Assembly: GCA_022570795.1 (NCBI GenBank)
Contig: JAKUDP010000002.1
Location: 744,001-808,000, forward strand
Source of the DNA: Sphaerulina vaccinii
Taxonomy: Eukaryota; Ascomycota; Dothideomycetes; Mycosphaerellales; Mycosphaerellaceae
Length of the DNA: 64,000 nt
Direction of reading: 5' to 3'
Part shown: piece after piece, positions 41,185 through 51,560 of the stretch
How the letters are laid out: each line of letters opens with the position of its first letter
How positions within the stretch are numbered: the stretch's first letter is position 1
Made by a program: the position numbers and the translations under genes
The notes under the pieces: model-generated
Told to the model about the DNA's origin: nothing
Database searches by the model: none
What the model saw: only the letters and a program-made list of their open reading frames with translations

Positions 41185-44100
41185 ATGCTGCTCTCCCGAC
41201 TCTCACGATGCAGCAAACGCCTGGCCACCGGAAGCTCAGCGAGAACATTCTCCAGCGCAACACCACAGAGCGCACCACGAACCGCCGTGATGACGAAACG
41301 AAGGGAACTCGGTGTATCCTCATATAATGGCTTCACAGCCCAGCATCGCCAGTATGCACAGGCCTCGGAAAGGACAGATCAGGGTGTCGACCCATCAGAC
41401 TCCTTCTTGACGGGAAACACGGCCGGCTATGTCGACGAGATGTATTCGGAATGGCAGCGCGACCCATCGTCTGTCCATGTCAGCTGGCAGCACTACTTCA
41501 AGAACGTGAGTGGGCAGTTTTTCGCGCATACAGGGAGGTCAGCAGTAAGCGCATGAACAGCTACTAACACTTCTGCTACACAGATGGAATCAGGCGATAT
41601 GCCAGTCTCGAGAGCCTTTACTCCACCTCCCACGATCGTCCCTCAGCCTGCAGGCGGTGTGATAGCTCCATCCGGCGCAGTTGGTGCTGCAGCAGGCCAA
41701 AGCAGCGAAGTCCTCAACCACTTGAAGGTACAGCTCCTTGTGCGAGCATACCAGGCACGAGGTCACCACAAGGCGAAGATTGATCCACTCGGAATCAAGG
41801 ATCTCAACCAATCTACGCCAAAAGAGCTCGACTTGAAGACCTACAACTTTAGTGAAAAGGACATGGATATGGAGCTTACTCTCGGACCTGGTATCTTGCC
41901 TCGATTTGCTAAGGACGGTCGGGAGAAGATGACTCTCCGCGAGATCATTGACGCTTGCGAGCGCTTATACTGCGGACCATACGGTGTCGAATACATCCAC
42001 ATTGCAGACCGAGAGCAGTGCGATTGGCTGCGGGAGCGCGTGGAGGTTCCTCAACCATACAAGTACTCTGTGGACGAGAAGCGACGAATCCTGGACCGCC
42101 TGATCTGGTCGTCCTCGTTTGAGTCTTTCCTGGCAACCAAGTATCCCAATGACAAGCGTTTCGGTCTTGAAGGTGGTGAATCTCTCATTCCCGGTATGAA
42201 GGCTTTGATCGATCGATCCGTCGACTATGGTGTCAAGGACATCGTCATTGGAATGCCTCATAGAGGTCGTCTGAACGTGCTATCGAACGTGGTCCGCAAG
42301 CCCAACGAGTCTATCTTTTCCGAGTTTGGTGGATCTGCTGAGCCATCTGACGAGGGTTCTGGAGATGTCAAGTACCATCTTGGTATGAACTTCGAACGTC
42401 CTACTCCTTCTGGCAAGCGTGTGCAACTCTCTCTGGTCGCCAACCCATCTCACTTGGAAGCCGAGGACCCAGTCGTGCTGGGCAAGACCCGTGCCATTCT
42501 ACACTACAACAACGACGAGGAGAAGGCCACTTCTGCAATGGGTGTCCTGCTCCACGGTGATGCTGCATTTGCTGCGCAAGGCATCGTGTACGAGACCATG
42601 GGCTTCGTTGGACTTCCAGCGTACCAGACCGGTGGTACCATCCACTTGATTGTCAACAACCAGATCGGTTTCACCACTGATCCACGTTTCGCCCGTTCCA
42701 CTCCATACTGCTCGGATCTCGCCAAGTTCGTCGAGGCTCCTATCTTCCACGTCAATGGTGACGATGTCGAGGCCCTCAACTTCGTCTGCCAACTTGCCGC
42801 TGACTGGCGTGCTGAGTTCAAGAAGGATGTAGTCGTCGACATTGTCTGCTACCGAAAGCAAGGACACAACGAGACTGATCAGCCATCGTTCACACAGCCA
42901 CTCATGTACAAGAAGATCAGCGAACAGCCACCAGTTCTGGATAAGTACACCAAGCAACTCCTCGACGCCAAGACCTTCACTAAGGAGGACATAGAAGAAC
43001 ACAAGAGCTGGGTCTGGGGCATGCTCGAGGAGTCATTTGCCAAATCTAAGGACTATCAACCAAATTCTAGGGAATGGTTGACGAGTGCTTGGAACGGCTT
43101 CAAGTCGCCAAAGGAGCTCGCCACTGAAATCCTCCCCCACGAGCCTACCGCTGTTGATGCCGACACTCTTAAGCAGGTTGCCAAGGTCATTGGCCAGCCT
43201 CCAGCAGACTTCCACGTGCACAAGAATCTTAAGCGTATCTTGGCCAACAGGACGAAGAGTGTTGAGGAGGGCAAGAACATCGACATGTCTACTGGAGAGG
43301 CACTGGCGTTTGGAACACTCGTCAAGGAGGGTCATCACGTCCGTGTTTCTGGTCAGGATGTCGAGCGTGGTACCTTCTCTCAGCGACACGCTGTTCTCCA
43401 CGATCAAGAGAGCGAGGGCACTTACACTCCTCTGAAGAACATTAGCGAGGACCAAGGATCGTTCGTCATCGCCAACTCCAGTTTGTCTGAGTATGGTGCT
43501 CTTGGATTCGAGTATGGATACTCGCTCTCCTCTCCAACTGCTCTCGTCATCTGGGAAGCTCAATTCGGTGACTTCGCCAACAATGCTCAGTGTGTTATTG
43601 ACCAATTCATTGCATCAGGAGAAGTCAAATGGCTACAACGTTCCGGTCTTGTTATGAACCTTCCTCACGGTTACGACGGTCAAGGTCCCGAGCACAGCTC
43701 TGGACGTATGGAGCGCTTCCTACAGCTTTGTAACGAGGACCCACGTATCTTCCCAGCACCAGAGAAGCTCGATCGTCAGCACCAGGACTGCAACATGCAG
43801 ATCGTCTACTGCACCACCCCAGCAAACTCTTTCCACATCCTTCGCCGACAAATGAACCGACAATTCCGCAAGCCCCTCATCTCCTTCTTCAGCAAGAGCT
43901 TGCTTCGCCACCCACTTGCTCGATCGAAGCTCGAGGACTTCACTGGCGAGAGCTCCTTCCAATGGATCATCCCAGACCCAGCCCACGACGCTGATGCCTC
44001 TTTCAAGATTAATGAGCCTGAAAAGATCGAACGTGTCATCCTCTGCTCAGGACAGGTCTTTGCAGCACTCTTCAAGCACAGGGAAACAAACGACATCAAG

Positions 44101-44424
44101 AATACCGCCATCGTCCGTCTCGAACAACTCAACCCGTTCCCATGGGCACAGCTCAAGGAGAACTTGGACAGCTATCCTAACGCACAAAACATTGTCTGGT
44201 GTCAAGAAGAACCTCTCAATGCTGGTGCTTGGTCATTTACGCAACCACGTATTGAGACTCTGCTCAACCACACTGAGCACCACGACCGAAAGCATGTCAT
44301 GTATGCTGGACGTAATCCAAGTGCCTCTGTCGCTACTGGATTGAAGAGCAGCCATTTGCTGGAAGAGAAGCGTTTGCTAGAGGATGCTTTCAGCGTAAAG
44401 CAGGACAAGCTTAAGGGAGAATAG
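41185..44424 (+). CDS. KGD1: 2-oxoglutarate dehydrogenase E1 component (two exons)
   Basis: Exon 1 is 41185-41505, the 78-bp intron 41506-41583 has GTGAGT, branch CTACTAAC and ACAG, and exon 2 is 41584-44424. This gives 1053 aa. It is the thiamine-diphosphate-dependent E1 that decarboxylates 2-oxoglutarate in the TCA cycle, acting in the mitochondrial matrix (family knowledge). The first 35 residues are rich in Arg/Ser/Leu without acids (MLLSRLSRCSKRLATGSSAR), a matrix-targeting signal. The N-terminal DSFLTGNTAGYVDEMYSEWQ and ASW-like VSWQHYFKN segments are typical. Core motifs are GMPHRGRLNVLSNV, HLGMNFERPTPSGKRVQLSL, VLLHGDAAFAAQGIVYET, GFTTDPRFARSTPYCSDLAK and, in the C-terminal half, MNLPHGYDGQGPEHSSGRME. 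Length and domain order are normal. Confidence 0.97.
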
Positions 44425-45281
44425 ACGGTGACGTGCAGATATGACAGACTGTGCGGTGTAGAGTAAGGCAGAGAAGAAGAAGGAATAAGAAAGCTTTGCA
44501 TGCATGACTTGTACATATTAGGTAGGTATAGTTCGGCGTTTGTTGCTTGAATGAATGGTTTCGACTATTAGCCACCTTCTCATGCCATCTGGAGTCTGGG
44601 AAAGGTGTCACATCTGGCTCGATGCTCGTCAGCTTGAACGCTTTCCACGGTGCCAGCTGGCGCTTGAGTAAAAGAACTTATGCGGTATCACCGGGCGGAC
44701 GTCCCACTGTTCCACAGCGGTAACGCCAGTACCTGATTGCACTTGCGCCGCTTCAAAGCTGAAGATATCGTGTCACCAAGTACACTACTTCCAGTCTGCT
44801 CTTGCCGCGCAGCTGAGGAAGGCAACGTTTCAGGCCAAGTCACATGTCGCCATCATCTGGACCGAGTCGAAATGAATGTGCGACTATGCGCGATCTGTAC
44901 ATCGTAAAGGCAGATATTTCCTACGCTCACACAGGTCCTTCCTGCTTCTCGCTCACGAAGGTCAAAGCATGGAAGCATACTTTGTCTCCTCTGTGCATCG
45001 ATTGTGCCAAAGTCACCAACAGAGCCGGAGCTGCCACAGCTGGTGTTTACATGTGAATCGACCAAGGGCTATGTCAAGCAAGGATGCTCACTCGACGACA
45101 GAGAGCCAGGAGATGGCTGCCGCAAGAGTTGCACACAGCGCTCGGAAGCAGGAGCGCCACCGCTAACGGCGCATGGGCACACAGCCCTCCGACACTCAGG
45201 TCTTCTCAGCTGGAAGGGAGACACCTGCACTGTGTCTCTACTCATCACCCCACAAGCTGTTCAGTCAAGCACTTGGCAATC
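44425..45281. other. Intergenic region
   Basis: About 0.86 kb with no supported gene. Overlapping short frames near 44850-45280 lack signatures, and the last part is leader for the lectin-like gene. Confidence 0.4.
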
Positions 45282-46866
45282 ATGAGCTTCCAGAAAAAGC
45301 CCACACACGCGATCTATGAGGGCCTCGAATTAGCTCGCGACCATGAGTCTGGCCTTGAAGCGTGCCTGGACCACGAGGCTAAAGCTCCAGAAGTCGTTCT
45401 CACACTCTCTTTGTCACAACAGTCTCCGGAGCCTACCTATTTGGAAGTTCCGCCAGACGAGAAAGACTCCAGTCAAAACCAAGCTGATGGCACGGAAGAG
45501 CACCAAGCGGATGCCACGCACAAGCGAAGGAGACGTAGATGGATTCTGGCTATTTGTGTGGCAGGCTCTATCATCGTGGTTGCTGCTATCTTAGGCGGAG
45601 CCTTGCCAGCAGTGCTTCATCGCAAAACCCAGACTTCGACCCCTCAGGTCGCACCAACGAATTCATCAATATTAGGTGCGAACATATCAACACCACTTGC
45701 TGTTTACAATGGTAGCGGTATAGCTATTGTTGCCAGTTCAGAGCATACGTACGGCTATTGTCAGGATGGCTCTGGCACAGTCCTCGAGCGGCAAATCGTC
45801 AACAGCACTTGGCAGGCATCGTCTGTAGTGACCAGAGACGCTGCTCCAGGTTCGCCACCTGCTGCTATCGAGCTAGCTATGTATGGAATCAACTATGTGA
45901 GTATGCTTGCCGCCAAAGATATCTTCCCTTGGCTGACATGCATGATAGCGACTTTTGTTCTTCCTGGACAGTAATGGCCAGCTGATGATGACCAACCGTA
46001 CATCTTCCGATACGTGGACCGCACCTATATCTGTCCTGGCCAACAAAGCGACCCAGCCCAATACGAAAGCACTTGACACAATCAACTTTGAAGGCTTCAC
46101 GGACGACTTCCCGGTGACCTTACGAGCATACTTTGGCAAGTGTCCCGGCATTCTACCTCAACATTCCGACACTGACAACCAGATTAGGCGCGAGCGTGAC
46201 AGGAGTCTCTGAGATCGGTATTGGTGCATCATCAACTTATGGAAACTCTTTCGATGGTTATGCGTCAAGCTTCCTCAACGACAGCGACAGTGAGAGTGGC
46301 ACTGCTGCAACAAATTACAACCAACTCTCACATGTCTATGTTCGCAATGCTACAAGCGGTGGCTTGGATCAGTGGAGCTATGGATACGGCAGTGTAAACG
46401 CACATGGCTGGAACAACAGTAAGTGCATACCTACAGTCACTCTGGAATGAAAGTACTTAACATCTGCCTGTTCTAGCTGGAAGCACCTTGTCATCAGCCC
46501 CTCCAGTTGCCAACGGATCCAGTATCGCAGCATGTAACGACGAGAGCGGTGCAGGCACAGATTACATCTTCTATCAGACTACGGATGGCAGTATCGTCAG
46601 CATGACCTCTTCTGTCGCCGGCTTCTCTTCCGGACGGATGCTCGAGCGTGCGCAGGCCGGGAACTCAGCTAAGAGCCTGGTATAATGGCACTGGAAGTGA
46701 CCCTGGCGTCGTGTTGTTCTATCAGACCGACAACAGCACGCTTGGTTACCTGCAGTTGAGTAGGATGAGCAGTGAGGTCACTTATGGGGTAGTTGAGATT
46801 CTTGGATGATGAAGGCAAGATGGGAGCAGTAATGCGGCAAGCTTCGGATCTCCTGGCCATATCTGA
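45282..46866 (+). CDS. Type II membrane protein with lectin-like beta-propeller (probable frameshift near 3' end)
   Basis: Exons 45282-45896, 45949-46139, 46183-46418, 46477-46759 and 46820-46866 are proposed; introns are 52, 43, 58 and 60 bp. A cytosolic region of about 85 residues is followed by a basic patch (KRRRRR) and one helix (WILAICVAGSIIVVAAILGG), then an outside domain with repeated aromatic/Gly strands and N-glycosylation sites. These include GINYRLLFFLDSNGQL and GTDYIFYQTTDGSI, reminiscent of fungal fucose-specific-lectin-like propellers. Exon 4 does not keep one frame: upstream reads to a stop at 46685, but the next frame carries the expected continuation (LRAWYNGTGSDPGVVLFYQ, then TLGYLQL). 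A one-base shift between about 46620 and 46670, or a missed intron, is needed. The family call is moderate, and the gene may be broken. Confidence 0.55.
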
Positions 46867-47242
46867 GCGCTACTGCGGTAAGTACGGTCAATTCACTTGT
46901 AAACCTATCGCTGGCACACGCGATGCTATGCTAGGTCGATGCCTGGCATACCCAATGCGATGAACGATATGCGAACGACCAGAGAAGGAGCCTGCTTCGC
47001 CGACCAACATTCGACACTGTCGTTGGGACTGGGATAGCGAAAGCCGGTCGTACTCAAATGGCCATACTTGGATCACCAGCATACTCACATAGATTTCGAA
47101 AACCCACATCCCGCTGCCTGGAATGTCTCATCATAGCGATTGCCGGTTGAGCCTGTGCGTTGATCCATCAATGGTATGTAAGCGTTGGCAGCGCTGGGTA
47201 CGAAGGTTATGTACCATCTACAAAGCAACTTACATCGATACC
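46867..47242. other. Upstream region of first small secreted protein
   Basis: It holds the first copy of a promoter repeat (47142-47161, see separate entry). No other gene is seen. Confidence 0.4.
47142..47161 (+). promoter_or_regulatory. Duplicated promoter element, copy 1
   Basis: GCCGGTTGAGCCTGTGCGTT, 101 bp upstream of the start at 47243. It matches 18 of 20 bases of the element at 47521, which sits 111 bp upstream of the next gene. A GTATGT...AAGCGTTG motif follows both. Confidence 0.6.
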
Positions 47243-47434
47243 ATGCGACACCTCGCCATAGCCCTCTTCTTCGCCGCCTGCGCTGTGGCGCTCCCTGTAA
47301 GTATTATCCATCCGCCAGTCTGTACAAACCCAGATCTCCCGCCTTGCTGTGAACCGTCTTGGTGTGCTTCAGTCAAGAAGCGCGCTGATGCGGGACTCTT
47401 AGGAGTGGTGAAGGTTTCGAAAGAGAAAGAGTGA
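47243..47434 (+). CDS. Small secreted Cys-rich protein, tandem copy 1
   Basis: 63 aa. A signal peptide is clear (MRHLAIALFFAACAVALP, likely cut after ALP). The mature part of about 45 residues holds four Cys in VCTNPDLPPCCEPSWCASV, followed by a KKR site that could be a Kex2-type cleavage point, then a short polar tail. The stop falls exactly at a possible donor (GAG|TGAGTC); a downstream acceptor after CGCTGAC would still give a stop, so the product is unchanged. It is related in order and Cys motif to the gene at 47632. Such proteins are often secreted effectors or surface factors in plant-associated fungi, which is inference. Confidence 0.6.
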   Translation: MRHLAIALFFAACAVALPVSIIHPPVCTNPDLPPCCEPSWCASVKKRADAGLLGVVKVSKEKE

Positions 47435-47520
47435 GTCTGCAAGACGACCTTGATATTTCGTATAACGGACCCCAGTCGCTGACTTCTGTCATAGGTGAGA
47501 GGGTCTGGTCATGCCTGAGT

Positions 47521-47540
47521 GCCGGTTGAGCCTATGTGTT
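47521..47540 (+). promoter_or_regulatory. Duplicated promoter element, copy 2
   Basis: GCCGGTTGAGCCTATGTGTT, 18 of 20 identical to the element at 47142, at a similar distance from the next start codon. It indicates tandem duplication of promoter plus gene. Confidence 0.6.
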
Positions 47541-47631
47541 CTTCCACACGAGTGTATGTAGTAAGCGTTGAGGTAGCTGTATAGATTCAAATAGTATTCA
47601 GACCACTGCTTACACAAGAGCACCCAATGCT

Positions 47632-47919
47632 ATGCATCTCCTCCTCGCCATCATAGCTCTGTCCACTTGTTCTGCCGTGGCAACACCAGCAGTAGTGGTT
47701 CGTATGTGTGACCTCCCGATCCCTCCTTGCTTACTAGCTGACCAACAGTCACTAGACTGTGAGCCTTATCCAGCTTGTTGCGATCCTTTCTGCATGAGGA
47801 GTGTTGATGAGGGTGTGAGATATGGTGAGTCTGTGTCTGAAAGAGGGGTCGAGTCGCTGACCTTTGGTAGTCGAGATGAAAGCATAGAGTTACCTGGATT
47901 TTCCTCTAGCGATAAGTGA
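47632..47919 (+). CDS. Small secreted Cys-rich protein, tandem copy 2
   Basis: 95 aa if unspliced. The signal peptide is MHLLLAIIALSTCSAVATP. The mature protein has six Cys (CDLPIPPC, then CEPYPACCDPFC). The CEPYPACCDPFCMRSV segment aligns with CCEPSWCASVKKR of copy 1. A likely intron (GTGAGTCTG ... GTCGCTGACCTTTGGTAG, about 47826-47871) sits where copy 1 has a matching GTGAGTCTG...CGCTGAC...ATAG stretch. Splicing would replace the last 30 residues with a short VEMKA end, giving roughly 70 aa. Which form is made needs transcripts. Secretion is well supported, function is unknown. Confidence 0.58.
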   Translation: MHLLLAIIALSTCSAVATPAVVVRMCDLPIPPCLLADQQSLDCEPYPACCDPFCMRSVDEGVRYGESVSERGVESLTFGSRDESIELPGFSSSDK

Positions 47920-48241
47920 TCCGTTGATCTAGCAATAACGAAGTCAGCAAAACCATCTCTCACGCTGTCGCTCAGCGTTCATACTGTTAATCATATCCTA
48001 TATTCCTGTGCAAGTCCGAATGTATATATCGCCTGCTGACCCGCTCGGAAGCTTACTGGCCATAAGCCACCCACTAAGATCTCGACAGCTGCGAAGCAAC
48101 ATTATGGGACTGCAAAGTGAAGTGAGAAGGCTCTCAGCCAAGACTTTCATATGCATTAGCGTTGTTTCGGAGTTGGAAGCACGAGTAAACACTTACAATC
48201 CAATTCTCTCCTCTTCGAATTCACAAAGAACATCGCTAAAA
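47920..48241. other. Intergenic region
   Basis: No gene is seen; leader of the next gene. Confidence 0.4.
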
Positions 48242-49021
48242 ATGGCGTCCAAGACTGATGCCTCGACCGAACTCGACTCGACTCCTCCAGCACCATTCCG
48301 ACTCCTCGACTTGCCTGACGAGCTCATCCTCCAAGTGCTCGAGTATGAGGTCGTGATCAGCACCAAGGCCCGGCCAATAAATGTCGGCTATACCTCAGAT
48401 TTAATCTTCTCTGGCACCGAAGTCGAGTTGACCGATCAAAATATCTCGCCTCTACCTGCTATCACGCAGACTTGCAAGTTGCTCCGCAGAGAAGGTCAGT
48501 GATAAACGTCTTTCAGCGTCTATAGACTACCAGCTAACCTTGCAGCAGGTCAGAAGCTCTTCTACTCACGCAACTGCTTCGCCGTCGCCGCCAATGGTGA
48601 TCATCTCAGCGCCATGACTAGATGGATCAAGCAAATTGGACAAGAGAACGCCACCGCCATCACCAACTTGTCCGTGCAGTACCACAGCCCAGACTTTCGG
48701 TGGAAGCTGGACTCTAACGGGCTCTGGACTACAAAGAAGTGGAATCTGGATTACGACATCAATGAGCTGAACCTGGCCCAGCGCGACCTGAAGATGGCTA
48801 GTTTTGTGCGAAAGCTGGAGATAGATGGCAGCAGATCCCACTACCAGGTGTCGTTCGGAAAGCTTAAGAAGGGCGAGCAGTTGTACAAGGATGGTGATCA
48901 GTGGTTCGAGAATAAGGACTTCGGGTACACTGGAGATTCGTGGGACAGTGCCCAGTGGTGTGAGAGGACGGACGTGGGTCGAACGAAGATGGGCGTTGCC
49001 GAGTTCTCTGCAAGTCAGTAG
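48242..49021 (+). CDS. F-box-like protein of unknown function (two exons)
   Basis: Exon 1 is 48242-48494, the 51-bp intron 48495-48545 has GTCAGT, branch GCTAAC and GCAG, and exon 2 is 48546-49021. This gives 242 aa. The acceptor is a NAGNAG site (GCAGCAG), so one Ala may be optional. The N terminus has FRLLDLPDELILQVLEYEV, an F-box/2EXR-type opening, then LPAITQTCKLLRREGQKLFY, the second conserved part of fungal 2EXR-like proteins. The rest, with WIKQIGQENATAITNLSVQY, follows the usual pattern of these proteins. No catalytic motif is visible. A role in substrate selection for ubiquitination is possible but not shown. Confidence 0.75.
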
Positions 49022-49269
49022 ATGCTAGGCCTCTTGGAATGCGCCGAGTCTGCTAGCGGGTCAGTTCAGGGGAACGGAGAAGGGACATTGCGACTTGCTG
49101 CCTGGATCGCCCAGAATAAATCCGGGCGAGATTGCCTTTGGCAAGCAGGAATAGCCACTGTCTTTTGGAGCGTCAGCAGTGTCTACGCTGCTCCAAGCAG
49201 ACTCATTTCAGTAGCTAAGCAAGTTCGAGACAATGGAGACTGAGCAGTGAAACTTGGACTTGGCGTTAC
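49022..49269. other. Convergent 3' region
   Basis: 248 bp between two convergent genes; nothing recognisable. Confidence 0.35.
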
Positions 49270-51299
49270 TTAGACTTGCTGCATATGCTGACAACTTCCC
49301 GACACTTCATCATCCTTAACAACACTTCGCTTATGCGGGAAAGCCAGACTAAGTGCTGTGTAAATCACCGCACTTGTACATATGCCAAACAAGTAGCTCA
49401 CGTAGTACAAATGTAGTGCACCCATTGTGACATGATTCGACGATGTGACCTATTCCCAAGTCATCAGCAAGCATCAGATTTTTCGCGGGAAAGTACTTAC
49501 CGCATGTGCAAAGCCAGGCGTAAGCGGGATCCAGCTCGCACAAAACGCGACCATGGCCCTCCAGTTTGTGCCAATTATGTTGTAGCGATATCTGCCGAGC
49601 GGATCGTAGAGCTCGAGAACTTCGTAGCGTTGGTGATGCACGAGGTAGTAGTCTGATAGGAGGATGCCAGTGATTGGGGCGAGCTGGTACAAGTTAGCTT
49701 CATGTCTGTACTAAGCAGAGTGGAACTTACCCATATCGTGTACCCATCCATGAAATTCAACAACGCAGAGGCTGACGCGAGGATATTCCACGGAGTAAGG
49801 ACCCAAGCTCCCACGAAAGCCACAATATAGCTTCCTCTTCGTAGGTTGATATACTTCAAGACATCAGCCATCAACAACCACACCCAGACCCAGACTGTGC
49901 ACTCTTGACTCACCTTCGGAAACATCGCATTCAAATCATTAGCCGCACTAATACAATTCGCGCTCAAATTCGTCCCTAATTGCGCTAGAGCCAACGCCAG
50001 TCCACAAAAAGCCGCTCCTGCCCTCGCTCTACTACTTCCTGTCCAGTGCGATAAGACTGTGAGAGGATCCCAGATCTCTGTGCCGTAGAGATCTGTAGCA
50101 GCTCCAGCGATTATGATACCCATGAAGGACATCAAGGCGAAGGAAAGCGGAATGATGAGGATTTGGACGTAGACAGAGCGCGTTTTGCGTGAGTAGCGGG
50201 CGAAGTCGTTGATGTTTACGGCCATTGTTCCGTAGTTACCTAGCATGGACTGTTATAGGACAGGTGTTAGCTGGTGGTAGAGGTGAAGTGGGATGATAAC
50301 GTACGTTTAGGGCGCTCATGAAAGCCCAGCCATACTTGGACCCGGAGAGTGTGGTGCCTTGTTGCAGTAGAGTTGTGTGTAGACCGCCTCCGGTCGCTTG
50401 ACATGCCCAGATTAACATGCCGAAGATTGCTGGGAGGCAGAGAATTGCTTTAGCGTTGAAGAACCAGGTGAGCTTTCTCGGGTGGATGTAGTGGAATGGT
50501 AGGACGCAGAGGAAGTAGATGATGTACGCTGCGAGGTAGTCAATGAGCTGCTCGAGGAAGTGAACGTAGGTATGGCATACATGTCATTAGTTGAGTCGTG
50601 ATATTCGCTGACCCTGGCAAATGGTTGTTGACGTTCGCGAATGAAGGCCAGATTGCGAGGATTACAGCTCTGATGCAAAGAGCTCCGTTGTATGTGTTGA
50701 TGCCGTACCAAAAGAGGCCTACGATCATTCGTATGACAACGACCAGGAAGGAGCAGTAGAAGCCGAATGATGCTCTGCTTTGTACCGTGTATGGGATGTG
50801 TAGTCGAGCACCAATTACTCCGTTTGCTGTGATCACTAGGGATATGAGGAAGTGCCCAAGAGCGATGATGCCAACAGCAGTTTGCCATGATAGTCCGAGC
50901 GTAACGATCGAAGAGCCTAGACGGAGATTGCCAGGTCCGATGGCATCGCAGAGCCAGTATGTGATGACTGCGATCATGAGCATTGAGATTGCAGCCTAGA
51001 TGTTTAGTAATTGCTTACAGTTGAGACTATTCCAGTTCTGCTCAGGCGGAGGAGTTGGATCGAGGTCTTCGAGGTCAGCTTATGAAGTGGCAGCGGGTTT
51101 CAAACGTCTCACCTTTGTTCGTCCATACTCTGGAGCCGTCCTTGTCGAGCTCGGTCTCAAGCTGTATGCTGTGCTTTAGTCGCTGCAGCAAGGTCGAGAA
51201 GGAGTGGGTGGCCCTGCTCTCGCTAGTGGTCGGCTCGATAGGCTCAGCATCGACATTGAAGACAACGCGCTTGAGCTTGGAGTCTGCATCGCCAGACAT
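49270..51299 (-). CDS. NCS1-family nucleobase permease (eight exons)
   Basis: Exons 51299-51113, 51066-51019, 50967-50581, 50528-50305, 50249-49914, 49853-49731, 49683-49501 and 49449-49270 keep frame and give 555 aa. The seven introns are 46-60 bp. The family imports uracil, allantoin, uridine or purines with protons across the plasma membrane (family knowledge). Signatures are DLDPTPPPEQNWNS before the first helix, YWLCDAIGPGNLRLGSSIV, the TM2-3 segment SRASFGFYCSFLVVVIRMIV, WYGINTYNGALCIRAVI, IHPRKLTWFFNAKA, the NDFARYSR loop and LLSDYYLVHHQRYEV. The pattern is closest to the Fur (uracil/allantoin) branch. About 12 hydrophobic helices are counted. Its start is 261 bp from the divergent dioxygenase gene, so both may be co-regulated in purine or pyrimidine use. 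Confidence 0.9.
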
Positions 51300-51560
51300 G
51301 GTCGTCCAAGGACTGTACTTGTGAAGACGATAAAAGCCGAGAAGTCTTGAAGGTTCATCGTGCAGATACGAGTGAGGTGTTGTGCTGCTAATTCATCAGT
51401 TGCCCTATCGCTGATACATACCTTGTCAAGCGTACCCTGGGCTGGACTCGGCCGACGGCGTGCTCGTGCCTATGGCTGGTGGACGGACACTCTTGCTTGT
51501 GAGTCTACTTACTTTCTGAATTGTGGTCTTAGTCGAGTAGAACGGATACGCAAAGCAAAG
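51300..51560. promoter_or_regulatory. Divergent promoter of permease and dioxygenase
   Basis: 261 bp between start codons. No GATA cluster is obvious by eye, but several CGATA/TGATA-type sites occur (for example GACGATAAAAG near 51325 and GCTGATACA near 51410). Sharing is inference. Confidence 0.4.

Noticed and set aside
42499..43605. Minus-strand open frames inside KGD1
   Set aside because: Same codon-bias shadow effect; no signatures.
51001..51018. Reading the permease second intron as only 23 bp (ending at the first TAG)
   Set aside because: Below any plausible intron size; the 51-bp version restores YWLCDAIGPG in frame.
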